DNA of 64,000 bases from Sterolibacterium sp964437515. Lineage in GTDB: Bacteria > Pseudomonadota > Gammaproteobacteria > Burkholderiales > Rhodocyclaceae. How positions within the stretch are numbered: the stretch's first letter is position 1; the number at the start of each line of letters is the position of its first letter. Below are positions 53,018 through 62,431 of this stretch, one piece after another. The DNA is taken from contig CAYTHB010000005.1 in NCBI GenBank assembly GCA_964437515.1, positions 7,777 to 71,776 on the forward strand, read 5' to 3'. The notes under the pieces were generated by a model that was not told the DNA's origin, searched no databases, and saw only the letters and a list, made by a program, of their open reading frames with translations. The translations under genes were made by a program, and so were the position numbers.

Positions 53018-55213
53018 TCAATAATCGTAAATCACATCCACACCCAGCGTCCGGCGTTCGCCGTATTGCGCGCTCAGTCCGCCGCCGCCCAGATTGGTCG
53101 TCGCGCGACGGTATTCCTTGTCGGCCAGGTTTTTGCCCCATACGGCCACACGCAGCGTACCTTGCGGCAAGCGAATATCACCTAACTGAATACGTCCATC
53201 CCAGAGGCCATAGCCTTTGGTATACGTATCATGCGCCGGACCGGCGTAGAACGCGCTTTGCCATTTGTAGTCGAGGCTGGCCGTAAGTTTGCCATAGCTC
53301 ATGCGCGCACCATCGTAACGCAGTCCTGCACCGGCCTGACCTTTCGGTGAATTGGGTAAATGGCGTTGCGCAGCAATATTGTTACCAAAGCGATCCGTAT
53401 AGACCTGATATTCCGACTGCAACCAAGTGTAGAAAACATTGGCTGTCCAGCCTTGGGTCAAAAGGGCGTTCAATTCGACTTCCGCCCCCTGAATACGCGC
53501 TTTGCCAGCATTTACCGTATCGGTAAAGATGGGGATCGCCAGCTGTTGATCCACTTGCTGATTGGTATAGCGATTGACGAATGCAGCGGTATTGAAGCGC
53601 AGACGGCGATCCAGCAGATTGGTTTTCAAGCCGATTTCTGTGGATCGCACATTTTCCGGGTTGAAACCATTGCCGAAGCTGGAATAGGGGCTGCGCGTAT
53701 TGAAGCCTCCGGCGCGATAACCGTTCGCCACTTTGGCATAAGCGTTGATGTCATCCGTAAAGGCGTAATCCGCCGTATAGGTCGGGGTAAATTTGTTGAA
53801 GCTGCGATCGCCCACCACGGTAATGCCATTGGAAGTAGGGGCAAAGCCACTGGTGATGAAGTTTTTGCTTGCCATGCGTTGATCGTGTGTCTGACGAATT
53901 CCCACCGTCAATCGTAAGCGATCTTCCAGAACAGGGGGTTTCCATGTCGCCTGCCCGTACAGCGCGGTGGATTTCGATTCCGAATTCACCCGCCAGACAT
54001 CCACCATTGAACCGCCATAATCGGATTTGATGAACTCATCCGCACTTTCCTTGTAGTAAAACAGCCCGCCCACATATTCGAGGCGATGATCGAAGGCATC
54101 GCCAATCGCCTGAAACTCCTGCGAGAACTGATCCTGACTCTGGTCACCCTTCTGGGTGAAGATGTCGATATAGCTCTGGCTCAGATTGTTGTTCATCTTT
54201 CGCCAGGCCGTAATTGACTTCAGGGTGATCGCATCCAGTGCCCAGCTCAAGGTCAGATTTTGACCATCAATCTTGGTCTGGCTGGGTGTTAGCCCCTTGG
54301 GAGTCAGGCTGTATTCCTGATGGCCATCCACGGCTTTGGGACCGCTGATCTTCTGGAAAAACACATTGCCATACGTCATTTTCGAATGATCGAAACTTAA
54401 ATCGGCCTTGAAGTTATCAGTGGCCAGCAGGCGCACGGCCAATCGCGCGGCCTCATTGTCTTCTTCGTTGAAATCTGTCTGGTTCGGTAGCGTCGTATTC
54501 AGATTCTTGACCCAACCATCTTTGGATGAACGCAAATAGGAAAAGCGCGTGTAGAGGGTTTCCGACAAAGGAGCATTGATGCGCGTCTTGCTGGCAAACT
54601 GCCCCCGGTTTCCTGCAGTGAGCGTCTGTTCGAAAGAAAAATCACGTTCTGGCTTGACGGTAATGAAGTTGATGGCACCCGCCGTTGTATTGCGGCCATA
54701 GAGCGTCCCCTGAGGGCCACGCAACACTTCGACCCGTTCCAGATCCGCAATATCCGATGCCAGCCCGACACTACGCCCCAGAGGAACACCATCGATGTAA
54801 ATACTGAAGGCATTGTCTTTGGTGGATTGAGCATCGTTGTTGCTAAACCCACGGATGGACAGATTGGGTGCAGCGCGATTTCCGGTGAAAGGAACGATAT
54901 TGACGGAGGGCAGCTTGTTGGTCATATCCATCAGGTTCTCGATGCGCATGACTTCCAGATCACGTGCCGTCAGTGCCGTAATGGCAATGGGCGTTTTCTG
55001 TAATGATTCCTTGCGCTTTTGTGCGGTGACGATGACTTCTTCAAGCTTGCTGCCGTCATTGCCGCCGGTCGGTCGGTCGGCCTTTTTGTCGCTTGCCGGA
55101 GCGAGTGTCTCGGCTTGCGCCATTCCGGCATAAGCACCGATGACGCCGGCCAAAGCCAGTGTCATCACTGACAAGCTCATGTGTGTCGATGATGTAGATA
55201 AACGATGTCGCAT
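53018..55213 (-). CDS. TonB-dependent outer-membrane receptor
   Basis: A 731-residue receptor with signal peptide (cleavage near MAQA), TonB box in EEVIVTAQKRKESLQKTPIA, a plug domain (about 55-165, with NLSIRGFSNNDAQSTKDNAF, VEVLRGPQGTLYGRNTTAG) and a 22-strand barrel ending in VDVIYDY with C-terminal aromatic. The sequence type (sterol/quinoid-degrader-rich family with DGVPLGRSVG) is common for uptake of hydrophobic or plant-derived compounds, not specifically for siderophores; no ferric-siderophore regulator is adjacent. It is divergent from the enoyl-CoA hydratase gene 111 bp away, which suggests shared control. Confidence 0.9.
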   Translation of the reverse strand: MRHRLSTSSTHMSLSVMTLALAGVIGAYAGMAQAETLAPASDKKADRPTGGNDGSKLEEVIVTAQKRKESLQKTPIAITALTARDLEVMRIENLMDMTNKLPSVNIVPFTGNRAAPNLSIRGFSNNDAQSTKDNAFSIYIDGVPLGRSVGLASDIADLERVEVLRGPQGTLYGRNTTAGAINFITVKPERDFSFEQTLTAGNRGQFASKTRINAPLSETLYTRFSYLRSSKDGWVKNLNTTLPNQTDFNEEDNEAARLAVRLLATDNFKADLSFDHSKMTYGNVFFQKISGPKAVDGHQEYSLTPKGLTPSQTKIDGQNLTLSWALDAITLKSITAWRKMNNNLSQSYIDIFTQKGDQSQDQFSQEFQAIGDAFDHRLEYVGGLFYYKESADEFIKSDYGGSMVDVWRVNSESKSTALYGQATWKPPVLEDRLRLTVGIRQTHDQRMASKNFITSGFAPTSNGITVVGDRSFNKFTPTYTADYAFTDDINAYAKVANGYRAGGFNTRSPYSSFGNGFNPENVRSTEIGLKTNLLDRRLRFNTAAFVNRYTNQQVDQQLAIPIFTDTVNAGKARIQGAEVELNALLTQGWTANVFYTWLQSEYQVYTDRFGNNIAAQRHLPNSPKGQAGAGLRYDGARMSYGKLTASLDYKWQSAFYAGPAHDTYTKGYGLWDGRIQLGDIRLPQGTLRVAVWGKNLADKEYRRATTNLGGGGLSAQYGERRTLGVDVIYDY

Positions 55214-55324
55214 ACAATCTCCCCTTTGTCTTTAGTTTTAGATATGTCTGCTCAAAATCAGGAAAATCCTACCATATCGCGAGGGATACAATATGCTTTT
55301 TAAAAATAACAGAGAGGTATTTCC

Positions 55325-56140
55325 ATGACCGAACTCGATATCAGTACCAAAAACTGCATCGTTGAAAAACACGGAAAAATTCTGATTGTGACACTCGCTC
55401 GCGTCGAAGCCAAAAACGCATTGACGCCCGCGATGTTGATCGGCATGTACAAAGCCTGGCGACTGCTCGACAGCGATGACGAACTGCTCTGTGCGGTACT
55501 CACCGGCAAGGGCGATACCTTTTGTGCCGGTATGGATCTCAAAGCCGGGCCGGAAGGCGGTGAAGATGCCGACGAGATACGCCAACTGATGCAGGAAACG
55601 CCTGATCTGCACTGGCAGGCCTTGTTGCGTCACAATCAACCGATGAAGCCGGTGATCCTCGCCGTGGAAGGCTACGCGCTGGCGGGTGGCACGGAAATCC
55701 TGCAAGGCACTGACTTGCGCGTGGCCGCTGAGGATGCCACGCTAGGTATCACCGAAGTCCAACGCGGCCTGTTTCCGCTGGGCGGCTCGACGATCCGCCT
55801 GCGCCGCCAGATTCCCTACTGCCTCGCCGCTGAAATGCTGCTGCTTGGCCGCCACATCACCGCACAGGAAGCCTTGCGCTTCGGCCTCATCAATAAAATT
55901 GCGCCCAAAGGTCAGGCACTGACCGAAGCCCTGAAAATGGCGCAACAGATTTGCGAAAACGGCCCTTTGTCGGTACGCGCCATCACCCGTTCCTTGCGCG
56001 AGAATGGTCATTGGCTAAGCGAACAGGAAGCCCTCGCTAATGAAGAAGTGCTCGGCTGGACTGTACTCGGCAGCAACGATGCAAAAGAAGGCATGCGCGC
56101 CTTCAAAGAAAAGCGCAAGGCGGTGTTTACTGGGACTTGA
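55325..56140 (+). CDS. Crotonase / enoyl-CoA hydratase-family protein
   Basis: A 271-residue crotonase. The CoA- and oxyanion-hole segments are AKNALTPAMLIGMYKAW, TGKGDTFCAGMDLKAG and ALAGGTEILQGTDLRVAAED. In the usual catalytic region it has GITEVQRGLFPLGGSTIRL. It probably hydrates or isomerises an enoyl-CoA in a degradation pathway; the exact reaction cannot be read off. AGAGAGG precedes its ATG. The TGA stop lies inside the first unit of a 58-bp tandem repeat, so the last three codons (TGT end) come from, or adjoin, repeat sequence. Confidence 0.88.
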   Translation: MTELDISTKNCIVEKHGKILIVTLARVEAKNALTPAMLIGMYKAWRLLDSDDELLCAVLTGKGDTFCAGMDLKAGPEGGEDADEIRQLMQETPDLHWQALLRHNQPMKPVILAVEGYALAGGTEILQGTDLRVAAEDATLGITEVQRGLFPLGGSTIRLRRQIPYCLAAEMLLLGRHITAQEALRFGLINKIAPKGQALTEALKMAQQICENGPLSVRAITRSLRENGHWLSEQEALANEEVLGWTVLGSNDAKEGMRAFKEKRKAVFTGT

Positions 56141-56293
56141 TTCGCCGCAACGCGGCGGATTTAGTCCCAGTTATGCCGGGACGGCGGATGGGACTTGATT
56201 CGCCGCAACGCGGCGGATTTAGTCCCAGTTATGCCGGGACGGCGGATGGGACTTGATTCGCCGCAACGCGGCGGATTTAGTCCCAGTTATGCC
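56132..56293. repeat. 58-bp tandem hairpin repeat, 2.8 units
   Basis: Units start at 56132, 56190 and 56248; the third stops after 46 bases. Each has nested inverted repeats: outer GGGACT / AGTCCC and inner CGCCGC-AAC-GCGGCG, so each folds into one long hairpin. The units are identical where they overlap, which implies recent amplification. The first unit contains the hydratase stop codon. Confidence 0.9.
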
Positions 56294-56355
56294 TGTACCG
56301 GCGCGGATTGTCTGGACACGGTTTTGCAACGCAGACCGACTTTTCATAGCCCTTT

Positions 56356-56393
56356 ATATCGTCTAATATGCAGTTATAGTGAAATATAGACGA
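56356..56393. promoter_or_regulatory. Inverted repeat before the DUF4143 ATPase
   Basis: ATATCGTCTA at 56356-56365 and its near-reverse complement TAGACGAAAT at 56387-56396 frame the region directly upstream of ATG 56400. The arrangement suits an operator for autorepression, but the regulator is not known. Confidence 0.35.
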
Positions 56394-56399
56394 AATAAC

Positions 56400-57653
56400 A
56401 TGGCCTACCTTTCCCGCTCACTTGCCGCCTCCATCACCACGGCCAGCCGCCAGTTTCCCGTATTGATGCTCACAGGCCCGCGTCAGGTGGGCAAGACCAC
56501 CTTGCTGAAGTCCTTGTGCGAGAACGATGCCGCCCAGCCTGCACGCCGCTATGTCACGCTCGACAATCCGCTGATGCTGGCGTTGGCGCGCGAGGAACCG
56601 GCCTTGTTCTTGCAACGATTTCCGCCGCCGGTGCTGATTGACGAAATTCAATACGCCCCCGGCTTGTTGCCGCTCATCAAGGAAGCGGTCGATGCCAGCG
56701 ACAAAAAAGGGCAGTATTGGCTGACTGGTTCCCAGCCCTTTCACCTGATGCAGAACGTCGGCGAATCGCTGGCCGGGCGCGTGGCGGTGATGCATCTGCA
56801 AGGCTTGTCGCTGGGGGAAAGCCTGGGACACGGTGCGCGGCTGCATCCATTTCTGCCAGCAGGTTCTGAAACGGTTGCGCCAAGCGTGCTGGTTTCACCG
56901 CCTTCCGCGCCATTGAACTGGGTCTTCGAGCACATTTGGCACGGCAGCTTTCCAGCGCTCCATGTCAAAGATGCACCCGATCGCGACCTGTTTTACGCCT
57001 CCTATCTGCAAACCTATCTTCAGCGCGACGTGCGCGATTTGGCGCACGTCGGCGATTTGACAGCATTTACCCGCTTTTTGCGCAGCGCCGCCGCGCGCAC
57101 CGCCCAATTGCTCAACCTTGCCGATATGGCGCGTGACGTGGGAGTGGTACCGAATACCGCCAAACACTGGCTTTCCATTCTTCAGGCCTCCGGCCTAGTC
57201 TGGCTGCTGGAGCCTTACCACACCAATCTCTCGAAACGGCTGGTCAAAACCCCAAAGCTGTATTTCCTCGATACCGGGTTGGCCGCCTACCTCACCGAAT
57301 GGAGCAGCCCCGCCACGCTGGAGGCGGGTGCCCTATCCGGTGCCATTTTTGAAACGTGGGTGCTGGGCGAAATGCTCAAAAGCTGGTGGCACCACGGCAA
57401 GCAAGCGCCGTTCTATTACTACCGCGACAAGGATCAGAAGGAGATCGACGTGCTGCTCGTGCGCGATGGGCGTGTGCATCCGGTCGAGATCAAGAAGACC
57501 GCGCAGCCGGGGCGGGAGGCAGTGCGGCATTTCTCGGTACTGGCAAACCACGAACTCGAAACGGGAGCTGGCACGGTGATCTGCCTTGTACCGGAACGAC
57601 TACCGATCACAGCGCAGGTGGAAGCAATCCCCGCATGGCAGATCGGCGCGTAA
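56400..57653 (+). CDS. AAA ATPase with DUF4143 domain
   Basis: About 417 residues: a P-loop ATPase (LTGPRQVGKTTLLKSL, Walker B PPVLIDEIQYAPG, sensor WLTGSQPF) followed by a DUF4143 domain with nuclease-like core (KEIDVLLVRDGRVHPVEIKK). The family is widespread in mobile or defence-type regions and its role is unsettled; toxin-antitoxin and restriction-like functions have been suggested. The short start at ATG 56400 (MAYLSRSL) is chosen; GTG 56379 adds seven residues. Base composition is similar to neighbours. It is preceded by an operator-like inverted repeat. Confidence 0.85.
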   Translation: MAYLSRSLAASITTASRQFPVLMLTGPRQVGKTTLLKSLCENDAAQPARRYVTLDNPLMLALAREEPALFLQRFPPPVLIDEIQYAPGLLPLIKEAVDASDKKGQYWLTGSQPFHLMQNVGESLAGRVAVMHLQGLSLGESLGHGARLHPFLPAGSETVAPSVLVSPPSAPLNWVFEHIWHGSFPALHVKDAPDRDLFYASYLQTYLQRDVRDLAHVGDLTAFTRFLRSAAARTAQLLNLADMARDVGVVPNTAKHWLSILQASGLVWLLEPYHTNLSKRLVKTPKLYFLDTGLAAYLTEWSSPATLEAGALSGAIFETWVLGEMLKSWWHHGKQAPFYYYRDKDQKEIDVLLVRDGRVHPVEIKKTAQPGREAVRHFSVLANHELETGAGTVICLVPERLPITAQVEAIPAWQIGA

Positions 57654-57669
57654 ATGGTTTGGTGAGAAT

Positions 57670-59379
57670 CTACCGTCCGGCCAGCGTGCGGCGGCCATTC
57701 AGTTTTTGCCATAGCCAGCCCGTACCGTGTTCACGACCTTCCAGCACATATGACAACACATTGTCATTGAGCAGCGTCAGTTCCAGATGGTTGCGCTGGC
57801 CGCGAGGAGCGGCAAACAATAATTGATCTTCCGGGCAGAGTTGCTTGTCTAGGGCGGGCAGCCAATAAGATTGGCCTTCACGTTCGAGCAACAGGGGAAT
57901 GATCGGCAGCGTGTGATGACGGTTTGTGTCGTTGCGTAATAATTCGCCCAAAGTGAGGGGCTGATTGTCTGCCAGATGATGATAGACAGCGCTGGCACTG
58001 CGTGCGTTCAAGCAGAGCCCCCAGACTTCTGGCACGCGATCATGGCAAATGGATTGCAGATGCGTCACGAGAGGTGCGTTCCAGTCCTCGTCGTGTTCGC
58101 GCAGATGCTGAAGAAAACGGGCTAGCAGGGGCGTGGTCAGGATGGCCAGGCATTCCTGTGCCACGATATGGCTGGGTACCATGCAAAAATCACCAATGAA
58201 GGCATCGAACAAAGTACTGTTGGCCGCCTTGTTCTGGCGCGTCACGATATACACCTCAGGGTGAAGCTCCCGTGCCGTAATGGCGATGGCAAGGTTGTTG
58301 ATGTCGTCATCACTACCTGCGACGATGCCTTGCGCAGTTCGTATGCCGGCGCGTTCCAGGGTGGCCGCATCGGTGCCTGTGCCGCGAATACAGACATGAT
58401 TCTCATGGGGGTTATCGATATGGGGGTCAATAATCACGACGCTATTTCCGGTGGCTTCCAGATTACGTACCACCGCATGTCCAAAAATCCCATAGCCGCA
58501 GACAATCCATCGTCCTTTGGGAGGATTGTGGGTTTCGGGCAGTGATGTGCCGGGTAGCCCCGTCAATAACTCGACCAAGCGATAACGCGCGGGGGCTGCG
58601 GCCGCCAGTGAAAGGTATTCGGCAAAACGATCAAAGGGATTGATGACGTGATCCACGCCGAATGAAACCATATTGGCTGTAAGTGATGTGCTGCGAGCGC
58701 GTGCCAGCACGGGAATGACCGGATTGAGCAATCGCACGGCCATGACGACGGCCAGGTTGGTGGACTCTTCATGCGTCAATGCCAGCACGCCGCGACACCA
58801 CGGATGGCACAGCCCGGCCTTCAGGAGTTGTCCAGGCTGGCAGACATCTGCCATCAATGTCAGTGTGTCCGTGCGGTAATCTTCCAGTTCCAGTGCCTGT
58901 ACCCGTGCTTCATCCTGTTCGACCACCACGAAGCGTTGATCCATGTGATCGAGTGCGCGGCACACCAGATGACCGGTTTCTCCGTAACCACAAATTAGAT
59001 AGAAGGGTTCGCGTAAGCGATGTAGCCGACGCGCGAAGCGCCCTGCGACCAGTGCATTTTGAAAACCTTTGTCTTGCAGGCAGGCCAGCAGAGTGACAAT
59101 GACAAATGACCAGCTGATGACGAGCAGATAGATGCAAGCGGTAATCCAGAGTCGCTGCGCATCGGAAAAACCGGTCACTGGTTCGGTGTAACCGATGGTG
59201 GTGGCCGTGTAGGTGATGAAATAAAAGGCGTGAAAAAAATCCAGCGGAGGGGCGGGATGACCGTTGACGTCGGCACCGGGGATCAGCGTCAGGCCCAATA
59301 CAGCAATCGCGTGGCTGACGATGCCGAAAATCAAGGGTCCGCGCAGGCGGCGTAGCAGCAGGAAAATGACGCTGTTCAT
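57670..59379 (-). CDS. Potassium channel-like protein with two TrkA-N domains
   Basis: About 569 residues: two membrane helices flanking a pore loop with filter TATTIGYTEPV, where TIGY takes the place of the canonical TVGYG, then two Rossmann-type TrkA-N domains (first YLICGYGETGHLVCRALDHM, second WIVCGYGIFGHAVVRNLEA) and TrkA-C-like tails. It should be an inner-membrane cation channel gated by nucleotide or ligand binding in its cytosolic ring. The altered filter leaves K+ selectivity uncertain. It starts 16 bp after the DUF6394 gene, so the two are co-transcribed. A longer reading to 59424 is not supported. Confidence 0.85.
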   Translation of the reverse strand: MNSVIFLLLRRLRGPLIFGIVSHAIAVLGLTLIPGADVNGHPAPPLDFFHAFYFITYTATTIGYTEPVTGFSDAQRLWITACIYLLVISWSFVIVTLLACLQDKGFQNALVAGRFARRLHRLREPFYLICGYGETGHLVCRALDHMDQRFVVVEQDEARVQALELEDYRTDTLTLMADVCQPGQLLKAGLCHPWCRGVLALTHEESTNLAVVMAVRLLNPVIPVLARARSTSLTANMVSFGVDHVINPFDRFAEYLSLAAAAPARYRLVELLTGLPGTSLPETHNPPKGRWIVCGYGIFGHAVVRNLEATGNSVVIIDPHIDNPHENHVCIRGTGTDAATLERAGIRTAQGIVAGSDDDINNLAIAITARELHPEVYIVTRQNKAANSTLFDAFIGDFCMVPSHIVAQECLAILTTPLLARFLQHLREHDEDWNAPLVTHLQSICHDRVPEVWGLCLNARSASAVYHHLADNQPLTLGELLRNDTNRHHTLPIIPLLLEREGQSYWLPALDKQLCPEDQLLFAAPRGQRNHLELTLLNDNVLSYVLEGREHGTGWLWQKLNGRRTLAGR

Positions 59380-59395
59380 GATGAAGCCATCAGCC

Positions 59396-59779
59396 TCAGC
59401 GACGCAACATGACGGTTTCGGCAATCAGGATGATGACGGAAATGATGTTGGCAAACAGCGCGCCACCTGACAATGAAACCACGCTGGCAGTGACATGGGG
59501 TGTCATGCCAATACCCAATCCATACAGCGCAACAGCCCAGGTGATCGCAGCCGCAATCAACTGAAGATCAGCGACCAGACTGGTGGCCAGATGAATGGCA
59601 CCGATTTGGGTACGGTCGCCAAATTTGAGTGTGGTTGCAATGAAATTCACGACGATGGCGGCAAATAATTCGTACACATTGTGCAGTTCGGGGCGGTCGA
59701 TGTCGCCCACAAAAAACCCAAAATTCAGGGTGGCGGCCAGTACGATGAAAAAACCAAACACCACTTTTTCGGAATTCAT
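59396..59779 (-). CDS. DUF6394-like small membrane protein
   Basis: A 127-residue protein with four hydrophobic stretches (VVFGFFIVLAATLNFGFFVG, LFAAIVVNFIATTLKF, LIAAAITWAVALYGLGIGM, LFANIISVIILIAETVMLRR). It resembles DUF6394 members that accompany TrkA-N channels; this match is from memory and moderate. It is probably an accessory subunit or regulator of the channel encoded 16 bp downstream. Confidence 0.65.
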   Translation of the reverse strand: MNSEKVVFGFFIVLAATLNFGFFVGDIDRPELHNVYELFAAIVVNFIATTLKFGDRTQIGAIHLATSLVADLQLIAAAITWAVALYGLGIGMTPHVTASVVSLSGGALFANIISVIILIAETVMLRR

Positions 59780-59903
59780 GAGACATCCTTTCGGTTCATT
59801 GTGTCGTTGCGTCGTTCATCGGCAAGATCAGGAGACATGCAGCCTGAATTCTGGATGCCCAATTCTACTGTGTGCGATATGCCGCTCGCGGGTTCGTGGC
59901 CGC

Positions 59904-59909
59904 TATAAT
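59904..59909 (+). promoter_or_regulatory. Candidate -10 box of the argS promoter
   Basis: A consensus TATAAT stands 38 bp before the argS ATG in an otherwise GC-rich spacer. No good -35 hexamer is seen at 17 bp; GTTCGTGG just upstream does not help. This is the only consensus-grade -10 box noted in the window. Confidence 0.45.
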
Positions 59910-59947
59910 GCGCGTTTTGCCATTCTGGCACCTTCTCGTACTGCCTC

Positions 59948-61705
59948 ATGACTTTCGATTCAAAAACCCATCTGACTGAATTGCTGGCGACCGCCTTGGC
60001 CAGTGTCGCTCCCGACTTGCGTGAGACGGCCATTCTGCTGGAGCGTCCGAAACAAGCCAGCCATGGCGACTTTGCCAGTAATCTGGCCTTGCAACTGGCC
60101 AAAGCAATGAAGGCCAATCCGCGTGAGATTGCACAACGGCTGGTGCGTGAGTTGCCGGTGTCCCCCTGGGTCGATAAAGCAGAAGTCGCGGGGGCGGGTT
60201 TCATCAATTTTCATCTGGCGCAGGCATCACGCAGCCGGGTGGTGACGGATGTATTGCAACAGCAGGCGGATTTCGGTCGTTGCAATATCGGTGCAGGCCG
60301 CAAGCTGCAAGCAGAATTTGTTTCTGCCAACCCCACCGGCCCCTTGCATGTAGGACACGGTCGAGGTGCTGCGCTGGGTGCCAGTCTTGCGAATCTGCTG
60401 ACCTTTGCGGGCTGGGACGTGACGCGTGAGTATTACGTCAATGATGCGGGTCGCCAGATGGATATTCTGGCGGTGTCGACCTGGCTACGTTATCTGTCGC
60501 TTTGGGGTGAGGACATTCCCTTTCCCACCAATGCCTATCAGGGTGATTATGTGGTGGAGATGGCGCAGCAGGTTCGTGCGTCTCACACGAATCGTTATGT
60601 TCAGTCGGCCAGCCATGTGCTGAAAGAAGTCCCTGCGCTGGCGGAGGATGGCAGCAATGTCGAGGAACGGCTGGATGCCCTGATTGCAGCGGGTAAGCAG
60701 CTGCTGGGGGAAGGATGGGATTACATTCACCAATTCGCCTTGACGGAGCAACTGGCGGGTTGCCGCAGCGATCTGGAAGCGTTTGGGGTGTCGTTCGACA
60801 TGTGGTTTTCAGAGCGTTCGCTATACGATACCGGCATGGTGCAGCGCGCTGTCGACAAGCTGGATGCCCAAGGCCATCTCTATGTACAGGATGGTGCGAA
60901 GTGGTTCCGTTCGACGCATTTTGGCGACGAGAAAGATCGTGTGGTTCAGCGGGATAACGGGCTGTATACCTATTTCGCTTCGGATATTGCCTATCACTAC
61001 AACAAGCTGGAGCGCGGTTTTTCAAAAATTGTCGATATCTGGGGGGCGGATCACCACGGCTACATTTCACGCGTGCGCGGTGCGCTGGATGCGCTAGGTT
61101 GCGAGGGCAAGGAAGGCGGGCCGCTGGATATCCTCATGGTGCAGTTTGTTTCGCTTTGGCGTGGCAAGGAAAAAGTGTCGATGTCCACCCGTGCGGGCAC
61201 CTATGTAACCTTGCAGGAACTGCGCACCGAAGTCGGCAATGATGCCTGCCGTTTTTTCTACATGCAGCGCAAGGCAGAACAGGCGCTGGATTTCGATCTC
61301 GATCTGGCGAAATCACAGAGTAACGACAACCCGGTGTATTACGTTCAGTATGCCCATGCCCGTGTCTGTTCTGTGCTGGCGCAATGGGATGGCGATGAAG
61401 ATGAAGATACCTTGGCAACGGTTGATCTGGCGGCATTGCAAGGAGAGCGTGAATTGGCATTGTGCAATCGATTGTCGACTTTTCCGGAAGTGATTGCCGA
61501 TGCAGCACGTGATTACGCGCCACAAACGATTGCGTTTTATTTGAAGGATCTGGCCGCTGATTTTCACAGCTATTACAATGCCGAGCGCATCCTTGTGGAA
61601 GACGACGCCCAGCGGATGGCACGGCTGGCGTTGATTGTGGCTGTGCGGCAGGTATTGCGTAACGGTTTGGCGATTCTGGGTGTTTCAGCACCGGAGAGTA
61701 TGTGA
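59948..61705 (+). CDS. argS: Arginyl-tRNA synthetase
   Basis: ArgRS of 585 residues charging tRNA-Arg. The N-terminal Add-1 domain is followed by the class I HIGH motif in NPTGPLHVGHGRGAALG, the KMSKS-equivalent in KEKVSMSTRAGTYV and the DALR anticodon domain at the C terminus. The ATG at 59948 follows a clear intergenic region. It heads the argS-SPOR-dsbA-SDR run on the plus strand. Confidence 0.97.
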   Translation: MTFDSKTHLTELLATALASVAPDLRETAILLERPKQASHGDFASNLALQLAKAMKANPREIAQRLVRELPVSPWVDKAEVAGAGFINFHLAQASRSRVVTDVLQQQADFGRCNIGAGRKLQAEFVSANPTGPLHVGHGRGAALGASLANLLTFAGWDVTREYYVNDAGRQMDILAVSTWLRYLSLWGEDIPFPTNAYQGDYVVEMAQQVRASHTNRYVQSASHVLKEVPALAEDGSNVEERLDALIAAGKQLLGEGWDYIHQFALTEQLAGCRSDLEAFGVSFDMWFSERSLYDTGMVQRAVDKLDAQGHLYVQDGAKWFRSTHFGDEKDRVVQRDNGLYTYFASDIAYHYNKLERGFSKIVDIWGADHHGYISRVRGALDALGCEGKEGGPLDILMVQFVSLWRGKEKVSMSTRAGTYVTLQELRTEVGNDACRFFYMQRKAEQALDFDLDLAKSQSNDNPVYYVQYAHARVCSVLAQWDGDEDEDTLATVDLAALQGERELALCNRLSTFPEVIADAARDYAPQTIAFYLKDLAADFHSYYNAERILVEDDAQRMARLALIVAVRQVLRNGLAILGVSAPESM

Positions 61706-61706
61706 C

Positions 61707-62387
61707 ATGAGCAAGAACACGCAGCGCGTCCCGAAAGCAATACAAAAGAAAAGCCGTGGCGGCACATTGATCGGGCTGTTCATCGGATTGGTCATTGGCT
61801 TGGCATGCGCTTTTGGCATTGCCTGGTATCTGAAAAAAGCACCCCTGCCTTTTGTCGATAAGAGTGATCCTGCACATGGCGTGACGGTGTCGTCGCCGCA
61901 GCCTTCCTCCGCCAGCACGGGAAACCCCGCCGCCTTGCCCGGCAAACCGGGTGAAAAGCCGGTGGGCTCAGCCATCGACAAACCGCGGTTCGAGTTTTAC
62001 AAGATACTGCCCAGTGGACAAGAACCCTCCCCTAGCTCAAAGTCCCCTGAGGGGCACAGTGCGGCGGATGGAGACAAAATGCCGGTCGACGAATCCGCAC
62101 CCACGCCTGCGCCGGTGACTTCATCTTTCTATTTGCAGGCCGGTTCATTCCAGAAATCCGTGGATGCCGATAATCTCAAGGCCAAGCTGGCATTGATGGG
62201 GTTGGATACCAGTGTGCAGGAAGCCAATATTCCCGAAAAAGGTGTTGTGTATCGTGTGCGCGTGGGCCCGTTTGCAAAACCCGAAGAAATGAACCGCGCA
62301 CGCAATCAGTTGTCACAAAGCGGGATTCAAGCCAACGTCGTCAAGGTCAAAGATAAGGACAACAAGGACAAATCGACGCAGCAATAA
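61707..62387 (+). CDS. SPOR-domain cell-division protein
   Basis: About 226 residues: a basic N-terminal tail, one membrane helix (GGTLIGLFIGLVIGLACAFG), a proline/serine-rich linker and a C-terminal SPOR domain (FYLQAGSFQKSVDADNLKAK, then VVYRVRVGPFAKPEEMNRA). SPOR domains bind denuded glycan at the septum. It follows argS by one base (TGACATG) and leads to dsbA by 44 bp, a conserved betaproteobacterial order. Confidence 0.92.
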   Translation: MSKNTQRVPKAIQKKSRGGTLIGLFIGLVIGLACAFGIAWYLKKAPLPFVDKSDPAHGVTVSSPQPSSASTGNPAALPGKPGEKPVGSAIDKPRFEFYKILPSGQEPSPSSKSPEGHSAADGDKMPVDESAPTPAPVTSSFYLQAGSFQKSVDADNLKAKLALMGLDTSVQEANIPEKGVVYRVRVGPFAKPEEMNRARNQLSQSGIQANVVKVKDKDNKDKSTQQ

Positions 62388-62431
62388 ACATCCTGTGTAC
62401 TCTAAATTCCAGTTTTTCTACGGAGACGCTC

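Noticed and set aside
56132..56293. CRISPR array
   Set aside because: The three units are contiguous with no spacers and are longer than CRISPR repeats; no cas genes nearby.
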